64,000 bases of DNA, from the NCBI GenBank assembly GCA_021234535.1, contig CM037833.1, positions 18,264,523-18,328,522 on the forward strand. The letters are read 5' to 3'. This DNA is from Stichopus chloronotus (Eukaryota > Echinodermata > Holothuroidea > Aspidochirotida > Stichopodidae). Shown in pieces: positions 48,766 through 61,969 of this stretch. Under the pieces are notes generated by a model that made no database searches, was not told where the DNA came from, and worked only from the letters and a program-made list of their open reading frames with translations. The translations under genes and the position numbers were made by a program. Position 1 is the first letter of the stretch, and every line of letters starts with the position of its first letter.

Positions 48766-50919
48766 TGACCAATCAAATACGTGGAGATCATTCATACTGC
48801 AAGTACCAAGATCCTGGGGATGATTCCCCGATGTTTCTTCAAGTAACACAGACAATCCTCCATTCGCACCATCTGATGAGCAAAACAAAATGCTAAAGGA
48901 GGAGAGGCAGCGAAAGTTTTGACACAGAAAAAAAAAGTGGAGCAGTTGAAACAAGCCATGGAGAAAGTAAACAAAAAAGTCAAAAACAGTTAATGAGTTG
49001 ATCATGCAAGCTGGGGAATTTTTGCAGGAACCAGCTCTTTCCTTTTTTGCTTCACAGTTACGAAATTCCTCAGGAAGACGAAGGGCAAGAGGACGAAGAT
49101 GGACATACTCGGATAAGGTGATAGCCTTATCTCTCTACCACCAAAGCCCGCCGGCATATCAGTTTTGTCAGAGAATTTTCACGCTTCCATCAGCCGCATC
49201 ATTGCACAGATGGTTAAGAACTGTTGAAGTGTAACCAGGTTTCGTTCCAAAAATCTTTGATCTTCTAAAGAGCAGGGTTTCAGTAATGAAAGAAATGGAG
49301 AAATTTTGTGTAGTATCTTTTGATTAAGTGAGCCTTCAAGTGGGTTTGTCTTAGAACATTACAGAAGATGCTGTGGAGGGGTTTGAGGATTTTGGAACAA
49401 TTGGGAACACTCTCAGGGCTGCAAATCATACCTTGGTTTTCATGGTCCGTGGTCTGACAGGAAAGTGGAAACAACCTTTGGGATACTTCTTGTCCAAAGA
49501 TTGTGCTACTTTTGACAAATTAGAAATCTTATTAAAGGAATGTCTCGAAAAGATAAAAGACATTGGACTACAGCCCAAGGCAGTAGTGTGTGACCAAGGT
49601 TCAAGCAATGTCCATCTCTACAAGAACGTGGGAATCACAGAAGATCATCCCTTCTTTGTCCATGGGGATTCCAAGATTTTCGGTATGCATGACCCCCCAC
49701 ACTTACTTAAGATACTAGGTCAAATTTAGAAAAGCATGTCTTTGCTGTCAGAGGACAAAATGGTAGTCTGAAGCATATTCAATGGTCATATATTCGTGAC
49801 TTTTACGATTTTGACTCTGCATTGCCCATTAGAAAGGCTCACAAGCTCACAAAGGGTCATTTTGTGCTCGCTCAATAGCTTCTCAAAAATGAGAGTAGAC
49901 AAAGCTGCCCGAGTGCTAAGTCATTCTGTAGCTGCTGGCATCTACACATACTGAGCTCTTGGGAAACTGCCAGGGGAGGCCGTGCATACAGCTGAATTTG
50001 TTGCATTGCTTGATGGTCTATTTGATGCATTTAATAGCCGATATTTCAAGGATGCCAAAAAATTACGAAGGCCTATATCGAACAATTCTTCGCATCAGTC
50101 ATTCTTTCAAATCAATTGCTTACCTGTACTGAAGAATTTGAGAGTGATTGGATCAAAAAATGTTTTATTTTTAAAAGGGTGCCATCTTGCAATTGCTTGT
50201 GCTTCACAGTTGTGGCAGGACATGGAAGAAAACACAAACATTAGTTTTTTGTTCACATCTAGACTCAATCAGGATATTATGGAGAATTTGTTCTCAACTA
50301 TACGCCAAATGGAGGATTTAGGGACAATCCTTCCGCGAAGGAATTCAGATGTGCATTCAGAATGGCAATGATGGTTGAGTTGATAAAACCGGCTGTGGGG
50401 GCAAATTGTACCCCAGATACGGACAGGTTTATTCTTACATTGAAAACACTTACCAAGTACAGAGTAAAGAATCCATGTTCTTCACTTGTCCACAGGTCTG
50501 GGCAAACTAATACCACAGTCTACTGCCCACTTGATATTCCTGAAGTGAATACACTTGCTTGCATTGCAGGCCATATTTGTCACAGAGTCCTAACTTCACA
50601 TGAAGTGCTGTCAACATGTCAGATTTGTAGAGGAGTTCTCCTTAAACCTGGTGCACAATTAGATGATCCTTCTCTCCTGTTTATCCACCATAAGGCATAT
50701 GACACAAGTGCATCTGAGTTTGGTTCAGTGATGGTACCTTCTGATTTGTTTGTAGTGTTTTGTGAGGTGTGTGAGAATGTGTTTCGTGCAGAATTTAACA
50801 ATATCAAAATGACCAGAAAAAACATATCTCATCTGATAAATCAAGCACTATGTGATACACAGGAGTACCAGAATATGGAGTTGTGCTCTGAACGAATTAA
50901 GAAAAAATCGTCTCATTAG
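48766..50919 (+). pseudogene. P-element/THAP9-like transposase body, multiple stops and frameshifts
   Basis: After an acceptor (tttctttgcag, AG 48764-48765) come decayed coiled-coil sequence and then GRRWTYSDKVIALSLYHQSP, the conserved N-terminal signature of this transposase class. The same frame runs from 48998 to 50371 with stops at 49232, 49325, 49352 and 49727. Recognisable blocks are VEGFEDFG, KAVVCDQGSSN (with a conserved Asp of the RNase H-like fold), FGMHDPPHLLK, DKAARVLSHSVAAGI, AEFVALLDGLFDAFNSRYF and SRLNQDIMENLFSTIRQ. A stretch near 49730-49880 (KHVFAVRGQNGS onward) is readable only after a frameshift. The C-terminal block (GGFRDNPSAKEFRC, then a Cys-containing tail to 50919) is in yet another frame. 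Known family role: THAP-directed cut-and-paste transposition. Confidence 0.8.
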
Positions 50920-53900
50920 TTGTCAGTATTCGTATACATTATGGGGTTGAGTATAGGAACAGAGAACTACAAGGCCTGACTGTGAAACGAAAGAGTAGGA
51001 AAGTTCAAAAAGTTAGTCACAAGTGATCTACCATCGAGTAATTACACCAATGGACAAAACAAAGTTAAAATTTGTGTTTTACTGGAGACTTTTTTTTTAT
51101 TTTAATTTGCAGATGCCAGTTAATTGTTAGAATGGAAAATGGGAACTCATGATATTTTTGAGTGTTAATGTGAGGGGAACATTCAATTGAATCTCTCATA
51201 GTGTTGGAGGATGTGATGACAGATTTTTTTCAACGGTATTCTTCAAATAAAACTAAAGAATCGGAAATTTTGCTGGACTTTCCTGTTATCACTGTTGTAC
51301 ATTTATCTTTAGCTATTGGGGTTTCTTCATAGTCTCTGAGGCAGTTAAGGGAATGAAAAAATCAGACTAGTACTTGAGAGGAGTTTAACAACTTTAAGAT
51401 GCTATACAACATGCAGATGTTGATGTGCTATTAAAAAATCAGTCCAATCCCTTTCTGCCAGTAAGTGGCAGTTCATATAAAAATAACAGCCTCATCCTTA
51501 GCAGTTTCAACCTACTTAGTTAAGAAATCGAGGATGAAGAAATATTAGTAGGTCAGTGTAGTTGCTGGCCACCTTAAGTAGACCTGATGGAGGTGTGGAG
51601 GATATATTCACCTGTTTCTGTGGCTTCATCCTCACCCTGGTGATATGTGGAAGACTATGTACCTAGAACCCTCTATCCAATTATTTGAAATATGTTTACT
51701 GGTCGCTTAATTAGTTTGCCTGTCCCTCACCCTAAGTTCCCCCATTGTAGTTTATGCATGTGGTCTGGTCGAACAAAATTCCCCTTGGACAGTGTGGTGA
51801 AAGTGCTATTGTAGTTGTATTTTACACGGCTTAAATTAAATGTCACCTGTGTTGCGTGTTTATGTAATGTAATTGTTACATGCCTACGTAATTGCTGCAT
51901 GCCAGTATGCAAGAATTTGTGGTCTTATAAAAAAAGGAGCGTGTGGAGGGCAACTCCCTTTTTCCCACACAGCTCCCTAGCTGTTTCACTGGCAATGGAG
52001 AAGTACAGTCTAATTGTTTAGGTGTTGGAGTTACATAAGGTCAAAGAGGTATGTGCATTGCATACAGGTATATCTTGTTATAGTGCAATTTGTGTCAATT
52101 CGTTCGTGAATCTTTGTGCAATTTATATTTGTTTCTCTAATTAATCTAAGGAAAGAATTTATCAAGAGAAAGGTTTATAAATTTGTATCCTAATATATTT
52201 TGGATTTCTTCAAATTTGAATAGTTCACGGAGTCCAGGAATCCTTCAGAATACAGTTTTCTCGCTCGAATTATGTCTGTCTGCTCCACCTTTTCTTTCGT
52301 TGCGCCTCTTTCCGGTATAGACAGGAAGAAAATTGCGTAGCAGGTAGCCTGAGCTTGCAGGCAGGTAAGCCGCTGCAGGCACCTTCTCCCTCAGGCCCTC
52401 AGCCCCTTTTCTGGTGTTGTACCACCAGACACATGCACCAGTCAGTGTTGTGGCCACTGCCATCCCTGTCATGGGTGTAGCCAGTTACGGAGGGGGTGGT
52501 CATGTGCCACCCCATATAAATTCCCAATGCCCCCCTCCCCTACTCATCCTAAAAATCACACTACTCACCCATGCCCTCCAAACCATGGGCTTCCTTTTTG
52601 CTCAGTTTTCTGCGGTAGTGGCGCTCCAATTGGATGATTGTTCTTTCACTGGAAAAATTCCTCCATACAGAAAGCCCACCTTAAAGGAATATTCTAGCAT
52701 TAAATCAAATTTCAGGCAGAAAAAAATCCCAATTCCTACCTCAATAGGGAAACTGTCGTAAGAGTTTCATCATGGAATTATCGAGATCATATTGATTTTA
52801 AACGGAAAAAGGAAACTCGAAATTTCCCTAACTGAATTTTAGAATCTGGCCACATTTGCGAATCTCTGTAAACTCTAATGCAAGTCTTCTAGTGTAACTG
52901 CTCATTTTGAAGGGTTGAGGGATACGGAATGAAAAAAATGGATTATATTTTTTCCCAAAATATTTTTTTCTTTGAAAACTGGTTGGTTATGTGGTTCAAA
53001 ACTGCAATGATGAGAGTAAAATAAGACACAAAATATAATTGAAAACAAAAGCCATTGCTAATGAAAGTTTAATCGTTGATACTTTCTTAATATTTTTTAA
53101 GAGAGATAAACCTTGGCAAAACTTTCAAACGGGTCATGAATGGATTCAGTTCATATGGGACTTTCAGCTACTGATAGTGGAAATTGCCCTTTAATATTTG
53201 TGGTTTTGATTTAGTGTTTGGCTTTTCTTTGAATCATTACGGATAGTCCAACCACTAGAAACAGAGATTTTTACACTTTCTGTCACCCCCTGTGTAAAAT
53301 TACACTTTTTTTGGTGTACTTTTACACCATTTTTACACTTTTGCAATATGCAAGCCACGCCTTTGCTTCAAAAAAAGTTCACAATTTTTACGGACAATTT
53401 TTCACCTTTTATGCATTACCCTTTCAAGATGCATTCATCGTCAATATGATGAATGATTCCCTAGGACAGACGAAAGTGTAACAAGATCAAACCTTGTTGA
53501 CCTTTTGGCCATTATTTACTGACTAATTTGACACTGAACACGTGCTATTCAGCTGACAAGCTCCAGATGTGACTGCAGAATTTTAAGTGAAGCGAGGGTT
53601 ACAGTTCCCCCAAGTGAGTTGTTGCCAAGCAACCAGCTATTCACAATGTCATTTCCATGTCAGTAGAGGTTACTTTAGTTTCATCTTGTGTGGAATTGCG
53701 GTAATTACAGTTTATGAGCAATGTGGCACTTTGTTGGTCTGGAGGAATGTGGTTTACTTACAATGCAATAGCCTGTTGCTATATTTTCTTAACTGACACT
53801 TTTTAAGTAGCTATAAAATGAGTCTCTTTTCATTCCATTGCATGCGCGTAAAGTACATGGAGAATGGAGCTGGCATGCAGTGTGCTCTGGTTCCATGAAG

Positions 53901-56688
53901 CATTTTCAAATTTACCAAAGAAGATATAAAATTGTTTAACTTTAAAAAAAATAATAAATTATTCGCACTACAAGCACAATGTATACAAAAAGGGAATTAG
54001 TCTATGACTTGAACCTAAAAATGTAACTGAAGCCAAGAATTAGAGTGTGAAATATATTTAAAACGTTGTAAAATATTTTGAACACTGCAAGGTGTTTACT
54101 TTAAGGAGTACGGTAGCATTATTAAAATACTCAAGGGCAATAAACGCTTCAGTTAGTCGACGTTAATGGGGTGAGGCATATTAATTATATATTCATTACG
54201 TAATGAAAGTATTTATTTTGAACAGTTCGAAACGTCACAAACACTTCTACTTAGTAAAACTTACTGATTGAAAACAATGCCTCACAATTTGGGTTTCCAG
54301 CATACCTTGAGAGTTCTTTCCGCATTTACGTTTTATTTTGCCAAGACTTACATGAGAACACAATAATCAAGATATATCCCTTTTTTTGTAAATTGAGTGA
54401 AAATTGCTGATTTTTGAAAGGAACCAAATTTACAACACGATTTACATTTCAGCATATCATGAGCACTATTTAAACAAATGATGCAATTTGTAAATACCTG
54501 TACATTAAATGTCCCCATTACAGGCACCTAGCATAATCAGATCTAAAATATTTACTAATTTATTTTCACGCGTCCTATTGAAAATAAGGAAAGGTCACGT
54601 TTCACATAAAATAACATGTTGCATACTTGATTCAAGGAGTATTCGCCATCATTACTTATTTTCATGACCTTATTTTGACCTTGCACAGGTTTAACAACAT
54701 CTCACTACATCACTACATTATTTGTAATTACATGATTAGTTAATATTTTACTATATTATGGCTTCGTGTTAATTATAGGTGAATTTGTCACTACTTTATC
54801 GGGTTAGTTTTACATTATCGGTTACTTTTTTATACATTATAGGCTCCGCGGTACTTGTCCGCTTGTTATCGAAAATTTGCAGTTTTGTAAATTTTCCATT
54901 TTCTCTTCTGCTTTTTTTCCAAATTTTAATTGGTTTCCACTTTGATAAACTGGAATTCAGAATACATATACCGTGTTGTCTACTTTGAATATTGCAGAGA
55001 TAAACACCCTGAAACATGTGTTGTGGAATAAATTGTATAACACGACGATGGCTTCGACTGTCTACAGAATTAAAGTGGACTCTTGGATCACAATTAAATG
55101 ACAAAGCATTCAGACATTTGTCATCCTTAATTGTCACATTAATGTATGTTTGGCAGATGCCTCATTTTGTTTGCTTTTTTCGTGTTTCTACTATCATTTT
55201 CCTTGTTTTAAGAAAATGATAAACTCTTGTTTTTACATCAAGATAAAAGAAGATCTCAAAACTCACCAGGTACATTCATTGATGTTGAAAGAGGAGGTAG
55301 CTAAGCGTTTCGCACACTGTCATCCGAGGTCGCAAACCAATGCATTGAGAAATCAAGATAAGCCAGTATACACACGCACACAAAATTTAAACCTACGACC
55401 CGGTAACCTGCATAGTTGTAGATCCAAAACGGTCGATGTGTTGATTGGTATTATGCATACATGCCTGACACTGACTGTTTTCTTCAAGACTTCAGTGTCA
55501 TGAATATGTCTCTCCAATTTTGCAGATTTCTTAATCATGCACTATAGGCTAGCCGCCTAACTCGTATTTCCATCTCCCTGTCCCTAAACTACGTCGGCAC
55601 GCACAGGCATGTTCAAAAATAGATAGGCGGGGTACCCAGAAGTTTAGAAAACACAACCTACAGTAGCAATGTCACGAAAAGGTCACCTGATTGTTTTGAA
55701 GAATAGGTCCCAGGTGAGTCATAGAAGACGGATTTGCAAGTAGGTCCTCACGCACCGTTAATATTGCCACCAAAACCCAAAACTGAGAAGTCATCAGTAC
55801 GATAGATAAAGGCTTGTATTGATGTCAGAATAAAAGTTACATGTTGTCCTTGCAGTTGTGGGGATTCACTTTGCGTTATGGGCTGTAACAGTTAGCATGG
55901 ATTAATAGAATTGATGACTGGTAATAGCGTTGACAATTCAAACAAAAGGGAGCACACATGTCAGTGAAATTCCTCGCGTTGAGGATCATGTGATTGTGTC
56001 CAGGAATGAACTGTGCTACGCAACACCACGTGTCTCAAAATGTGAAAAAAAAAAAAATTAAATATGCCAGAATAAATATCAACATGGTACAGTTGAACAT
56101 CAATATGACAATGGAAAATCAATGTGCTCTAAATTATGTGGAGTCCAGGAAAGTTCAATCCGTCTCGATTATTATTATTTTTTTTTTTGGGGGGGGCATG
56201 GCCATATTATAGATACACCCACTTCATTAAAGAGTAGTGTTTTAAAAAAAATAACATTTCACATCAGTAAAACACCACATGTAAAAAGAGATATCTCAAG
56301 TAAATTCATAAAAAAGAAATGTTATGTGACAACCACGTTTGATGACACAAACATTTACAGGGTTGGATTTTGTTTTAAAAGTGACAATTTTTCTTTGCTA
56401 CAATAAACAAATCTTCATTTTCATGTGCAAAAAACGTATTTTGCAAAATGAACGCAAAGGTATTATGTGAATAATATATTGATTTCTACATTTGTATGGA
56501 TGATTGCCCCTGCTGTCACATAATCATTATCACAGTTGTTTCTCGACCATGTATTATACCGTATTGACCCATGGAATGTGTCACTGAGGTGCACTCAAGC
56601 TATGTTGCGACTCAATAAACTACTGTGGATTTGGGAATCGTCTTGCTATGATTATTATTATTAAAAGTCATATTCCTTAGTCTTCTTT
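50920..56688. other. NLR intron, middle part; no gene recognised
   Basis: Contains possible further transposon debris. At 52464-52530 there is a GTAGCCAG...GGGGGTGGTCATG...CCACCCC inverted-like end, and near 51924 a TATAAAAAAAGGAGC stretch in a context that resembles an LTR promoter. Neither has a paired end that I can see. The open frame at 52245-52472 (minus) is GC-richer than its surroundings but is not recognised. Confidence 0.4.
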
Positions 56689-57036
56689 GAAATCTTCTTA
56701 ATCTTTTCTCCAGGCCAATTTGGCGTGAAACAGTGATGTAAAACAAATAAATGATGAATGTTTTTCTTTCGTGCAACAGTACGGTTTCTATTTGTTAAGT
56801 TTAAAGATTTGACGAGCATATTTTACCCTGCCTTGAAAAGAATGTTCTTTCTTTCAATCCAGGAAATCTTCTTAATCTTTTCTCCAGGCCAATTTGGCGT
56901 GAAACAGTGATGTAAAACAAATAAATGATGAATGTTTTTCTTTCGTGCAACAGTACGGTTTCTATTTGTTAAGTTTAAAGATTTGACGAGCATATTTTAC
57001 CCTGCCTTGAAAAGAATGTTCTTTCTTTCAATCCAG
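56689..57036. repeat. Perfect 174-bp tandem duplication
   Basis: 56689-56862 and 56863-57036 appear identical by eye (both begin gaaatcttcttaatctttt and end ctttctttcaatccag). Identity implies very recent origin, or an assembly/haplotype artefact. Non-coding, inside the NLR intron. Confidence 0.95.
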
Positions 57037-60000
57037 GAAAAAAATCCTATTATGCATCTATACCTTTCGACCTGAAAAAAGAAATGTCACATGGAGTGGT
57101 TTTAAAGGTTTTGATTACTGAAGAAAATTGATATTCCATACATTCAATGTAGGTATTTTTATCGAGGAAAACCATATCTCAGGATCGTGTTCTATTTGGG
57201 AGTTAGCTAGTTTTAAGCAAAATCTATTTTGGGGGGTTTATTGTACATTCCGAAATTTGTGATGACACCCAGACACAACTACGTGAATATCTTTAAATTT
57301 TATTGCTTTTCCTTGTATTTCTTTTTATATTATTGTCCGTCCTGAATGAAGCATTACAATATTTTTAAAGCTGTGACCTTATTTTAAGGTAAATCGCACT
57401 GTAGAAACAACGGAGTTTTTAATTGCAATGGTCATTGCAGCATGGTCTGACAGAGCATCAGCGCGGTGGATAAGGGGTGAGTGTGAAGGGGTAAAAATGA
57501 GCCAAATAATGCCACTTTAATGGTGTGTAAGCATTTTTCTTATCTACAAAACGACTTGAAGCAATCAATCAAATCCCTTATTTTTTTCTGAATGAAAGTC
57601 GGCAATACTTCGAAAGGTGCTCGATGTTACACACTAGGATCAAATAAGGAGGATATTGCAAGCAGGCTAAAATGGCACTTAGCACTTAACAAAACAATAA
57701 ATGTCTGCGTCACGTTCACCTTCACAATGACTGTGCACTTTACGTATGTGCACAAGAACGTATACGCAACTATTCGGCACCAACCCAATGAAAAAAACAA
57801 AACTCACACGACGATCTTCGTAAATCCAAGAATCCTAGCTTCGATTAATATAACCATGTCAAAAAAAAAAAAAAAACCTTCCACACACACACACACACCT
57901 CCATGTAAAAATAAAGCACCTACAACTTACTCCAACCTACTTCACTGATTATTTGAAACCACTCTGTTACGGACCTAATTTTGGTTGAAGTATGTGTTTA
58001 CACTTCCATTGCACCCCGGATGCTGAGAGAGGATGGATGGAAATTTCTACTTTTTGCAGAAGGTTGTTTCTTCGGTGTTTCAATTGTTCTGTAGGAACAC
58101 TGAAGACCCAAAACAAACTTCTAATTTTGAGAACAGGACAAGGAATAAAGAAAATATGAAAATACAGATAAGCACATTCTTTTAACCCAATGGATACCAT
58201 AAATAACTGATATGATATGCCAAAATGACAGCCGCGTCATCAGCGGGGTTAGAAAGGTCAAAATCTTTCCCTGCTAGTTTCAAGTTTACCCGTAGTTGGC
58301 CCCACATATTGTAGTATAGTGAAAGCAATACCTTGTAGTTCATTCCTATTGAAACACTCAGGCATGGTTAGTTATATTACCATTGCCAGTGTATGCGGAG
58401 TGGAGTTTTTTAATGAGGACAAAGATATTCTTTTTATGCATAACCTCACCTGCTACAGCAGTTAGTAGCTTAAGTGCAGTTTCTGATATTTGTGAAAAAA
58501 GATTCTCTCTTGAAAATATGAAGTCTAGTCCGTCTTTGGCACCCATCCCTCCCCCATTCCATGGCACCGCTAGTGCCTGACTTGTGCATGGGGACAAGGT
58601 AGCAGACAAACTGGCAAAGACAATGATGAGTTGCCAAGAGAAGAGGCGGGCATAGTTTGCCGCAAAGCCCGTCCAAAGTATTCCCTTTTCAGAATGCTAT
58701 CCGCAAAATTGATAAGTAGTAATTAACTTGGCGCTTTAGGAGAACTTAAGTATTAATTTTGGAAACTAACTTGACTTTTTCGTATGAAATTTTTAAATTT
58801 TCGAGGTTTGTGCTGAAGAAATCTGCCCTGAGATCAAACAGGTAGTCAGGTATAATCAGCGGCTAATCAGAGTTACCGTACAGCATTTATTGGTACGAAT
58901 GTAATGCTTATGAAGAACTTTGATTATGTCTTCTTTAACTTTCTGTCATCTTTTAGATTATTATTTTGTCACTCGGTGTTATGAAACCTTGATGAACACG
59001 TAATTTCAAACTAATGATACAGTAGAACTGAATACGGTATAGATTATAGAGTAAAACTTTGCAGTACTATTACACTTTTCACACATGTGATACATTGTTT
59101 GGGTACATACCAAACATGTAAGGAACAAGGTATTAAACAGGCTTGTATCTTTTACTTTTTAGTACACCTAATATTACTATACACAAGAGAGTTAGTCTTG
59201 CCAAAACCTTACATAGCAACCTATTCAATAGGTTGAAGGTTGAGGTCAATGTTAGATATGGGACAAGACATGTGAGGATGGAAAGTAAATTGAAAGTTCA
59301 ATTTTGGCGGGAGTGGATAACGGAGATTGAACTTGAACGGATAAAGAGCATTTCATTGCAAGTTACTAAATTCGTAGCCATTTTAAATCGGTAAAATGCT
59401 TTTTAGGTCTACCATTCGCAATAAAGTCATCCCTGCATGTAAATTTCTTCAAAGACCAAAAAACTAACATCTAACTAAGGAAATTTGCATCCTCAGTAGT
59501 ACTGAAAGTTCACCCAAGCTCTTGAGTGAGTGTTTATTTACTCTTGGGGAGGCAATGTAGGGGCAAAATTGTAACTAGTTGAGTAGGATTTTGATATGCT
59601 CCTCATATTGCACGAAGTGGCAGCAAGAAGAGGGGGTGGGGAAGTGGAGGAATAGTCGTCACTTGTGGCTGGGGGTCTATTCCCCTCACTTTTCAGAGAG
59701 TTACCTCTTCGTCACGGTTGTAATTAAATTTTAACTGCGTTGAAGCTATAGATTTCTGTAGGTTTGAAATACCCAGTTTGAAGTGCACAGTTTTAAGTTT
59801 AAGCAGACCTCAAAAAATCGACTGAAGCTTTGCTGCCTTGTTTTGCCTTTTTTTTTTTTTTTTTTGGTTCCCTTCACGTCCTCGATGGGGGAGAGGTGCG
59901 ATCGGAATCTTGGCACAAGTTCCAGGTGGAAATTGTGCTTTTTACTTCATTTTTACTTCATGCCTTTAGTAACTGAACTCGAAAATCATATTTACCATAG

Positions 60001-60706
60001 GAAGAGACCAAGCAATTTTATCGTGCTTTGTTAGTTACCGCACAAAAACAAAATAATTTCCCGGAAAAAGGAAGCTTTTTCCCTGGCTGTGTAATATATG
60101 CACATTCCTATCACACGTACTCGCGAATGGTTTTGCCTTTCTCAACATTCTTTGATTAGGTCAATTAAAGGCTTCTTGACAATTGCAACCTTTCCATGGC
60201 ATTTTGCAATGTTTAGTAATATACGTTTGCAGACAGACCTAGGCCTAATTTTAACCTTTCTACTTCAAGCCTCCAATTTAAATCTCAGTCTCACAGGAGG
60301 ACTGTTTATTGACTACCAGAAGTGTTAAGTTAATTGTTTTGTTAACTGTTTTGAGGTCAAGCGCAGAAGACGTAAAGACTACGGAAAATTTCGGTTGTGG
60401 ATAAATTAGCTACCAAACGTGAGTCTTGCCTAAGCGACTGGGTAATCTGGGATTCAAAATAGGCCTAAGCCTAGTCCGGAGGAAACGAAATGAGATATTA
60501 TTTAAACAGCAATGAACTGACTTCAATGTGTGGATATTTCTTTTCAGCTTTATAGTTGTTGTCATGTTTAACTTTCTGTGTCTCCCTTCGCGAGCATTTC
60601 ATAAGTTATTAAGAAAATTACAAGCACAAAATAAATATTTTATGTTACTATGAACGAGTCTCATAAACGGTTGTTAATGTAACTTTTTTTTTTTTTTTTT
60701 TTGCAG
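57037..60706. other. NLR intron, last part; no gene recognised
   Basis: Poly-A/CA tract near 57864-57898 and T runs at 59849-59865 and 60684-60702. The last of these forms the pyrimidine tract of the acceptor before 60707. No other exon recognised. Confidence 0.45.
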
Positions 60707-60909
60707 TTACCGATATCAGATCTAAGACTTCGGGGGTCATTCAGTAAGGTCGATGAAGGTGATATCGTGCTACAGTCTGGTCTCAGGTTACCAAGCCTCT
60801 CATCTCTGGAGAAGATAACGATCAACGCAGACAGAGCAAAGCTTAGTGAGGATCACGTGATTGGATTACTAAAGTATGGACTACAGTCTCAAAGATTTAA
60901 AGTACTTGG
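60707..60909 (+). CDS. NLR gene exon: LRR-like region
   Basis: A long T tract and GCAG (AG 60705-60706) open a phase-0 exon, matching the phase-0 donor at 43076. It reads LPISDLRLRGSFSKVDEGDI ... LPSLSSLEKITIN ... LSEDHVIGLLKYGL ... RFKVLG and ends at TTGG/GTGAGT (GT 60910) in phase 2. The spacing of leucines (LxxLxLxG...LPSLSSLEKI) is that of irregular leucine-rich repeats as found C-terminal to NACHT domains in this family, where they act in sensing or autoinhibition. The repeat pattern is weak, so the LRR label is by position and leucine spacing. Confidence 0.7.
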
Positions 60910-61691
60910 GTGAGTGATATCATTCAACTTTTGACTTTCTATTTGAATTATAGCATATTTTGCCGCATTTTTGTTTCTGTGTTGAGCTGAACATAAATAG
61001 GGCCTAGGCCTAGGTATAGACACATGGTGATTACCTAGGCCCTACAAAGCAACGCAACATACATGTGGCACCCACGTCGATTTGATGTTGAAAGTGTGAG
61101 CAATTTTTGGCCTAAAAATGATAAACCAGTTCTAAACGAGGAAGTGTATAAGGGTTGAAGTAGCGGGATGGTGTAATAACTCCATCAGAGTTGTAATTGT
61201 TGTCTTAACTCTGTCTAAGCAGAGGGTATCCATCAATTAGTGTACATGGTTAATGATTGAATGTCTTTGAAGCTGGTTACACTTCCTAGTCTAGTATCTG
61301 GGAATTGTAAAATTGCAGCATAATTTACAAACCCATTAAGAATGGCGTACAGAGTGTGGGGTAAGGGTGGGTATGTGTCAGTTTCCTTCCCCAACAGTGG
61401 AAAATACTATTGTTTTATATTAATTGAAAACTTACCGTTCAAAATCAATATGTTATCTGCTCACGTCATCGTTACTGATGCATCGTTACATTCAATGTCT
61501 TTAGTTGAGCAAAGTAGTTTAAACATTTTTACTCCTTTTTGAGGGTACCGTGTTGATGTTGTTCATATTTATTTAAACACACAAGATATGCCAAATGTTT
61601 GAAAATATTGACTGGCCACATTGTAAATTAGGGGTGGACTGAATACGTTACTTTTTTTCTTTCCTAATTGGTTTCACTTTCTTTTAATCAG

Positions 61692-61768
61692 ATTCTATTT
61701 CTGCAAGTTGCCCGAGTTCTTTAGTTGTGATGCCATACCTGCGTTAGCGAAAACAAAAGATGTCAAAG
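61692..61768 (+). CDS. NLR gene exon: LRR-like continuation
   Basis: Acceptor tttcttttaatcag (AG 61690-61691), then one base completing the phase-2 codon from 60909. It continues FYFCKLPEFFSCDAIPALAK and TKDVK to the donor AAAG/GTAAGG (GT 61769) in phase 1. The frame is open throughout and joins smoothly to the preceding exon (KVLG-FYFCKLPEF). The gene continues beyond this exon, past the inserted LTR element or outside the window; no stop codon is reached. Confidence 0.65.
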
Positions 61769-61969
61769 GTAAGGATAAACAAGAAAAACGAAGACAGATA
61801 CGATAACTAAAGTGAATTGGCTGTATGATTAATGACACCTAGTTAGTCATTATACCCCATACATGTGAATAAAATATCATCACTTTTTTATCTTCTACAT
61901 TATTTGTATGCATTAGGCCTAAGTCATATATAACTTACCGCACGATTTCGAATTAATTGATTCACATAC

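Larger units (their letters stand above)
46079..50919 (+). mobile_element. P-element-like (THAP) DNA transposon, decayed
   Basis: A THAP DNA-binding domain in two exons, followed by a P-element/THAP9-type transposase in the same orientation, forms one element inside the NLR intron. A TATA-like box (tataaaa, 46084-46090) precedes the THAP start. Frameshifts and stops (described in the two entries below) show it is inactive. I could not identify terminal inverted repeats or the 8-bp target duplication, so the true ends are unknown. Confidence 0.8.

Noticed and set aside
51540..52030. Solo LTR with TATAAAAAAAGGAGC box
   Set aside because: No TG...CA ends or target duplication could be identified.
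52245..52472. Minus-strand 75-codon frame starting MTGMAVATTLTGACVWWYN
   Set aside because: GC-rich and open, but unrecognised and without splice or neighbour support.
58358..58676. hAT transposase C-terminus
   Set aside because: The plus-strand reading (SPATAVSSLSAVSDICEKRF) only loosely resembles the hAT dimerisation motif; too weak to call.
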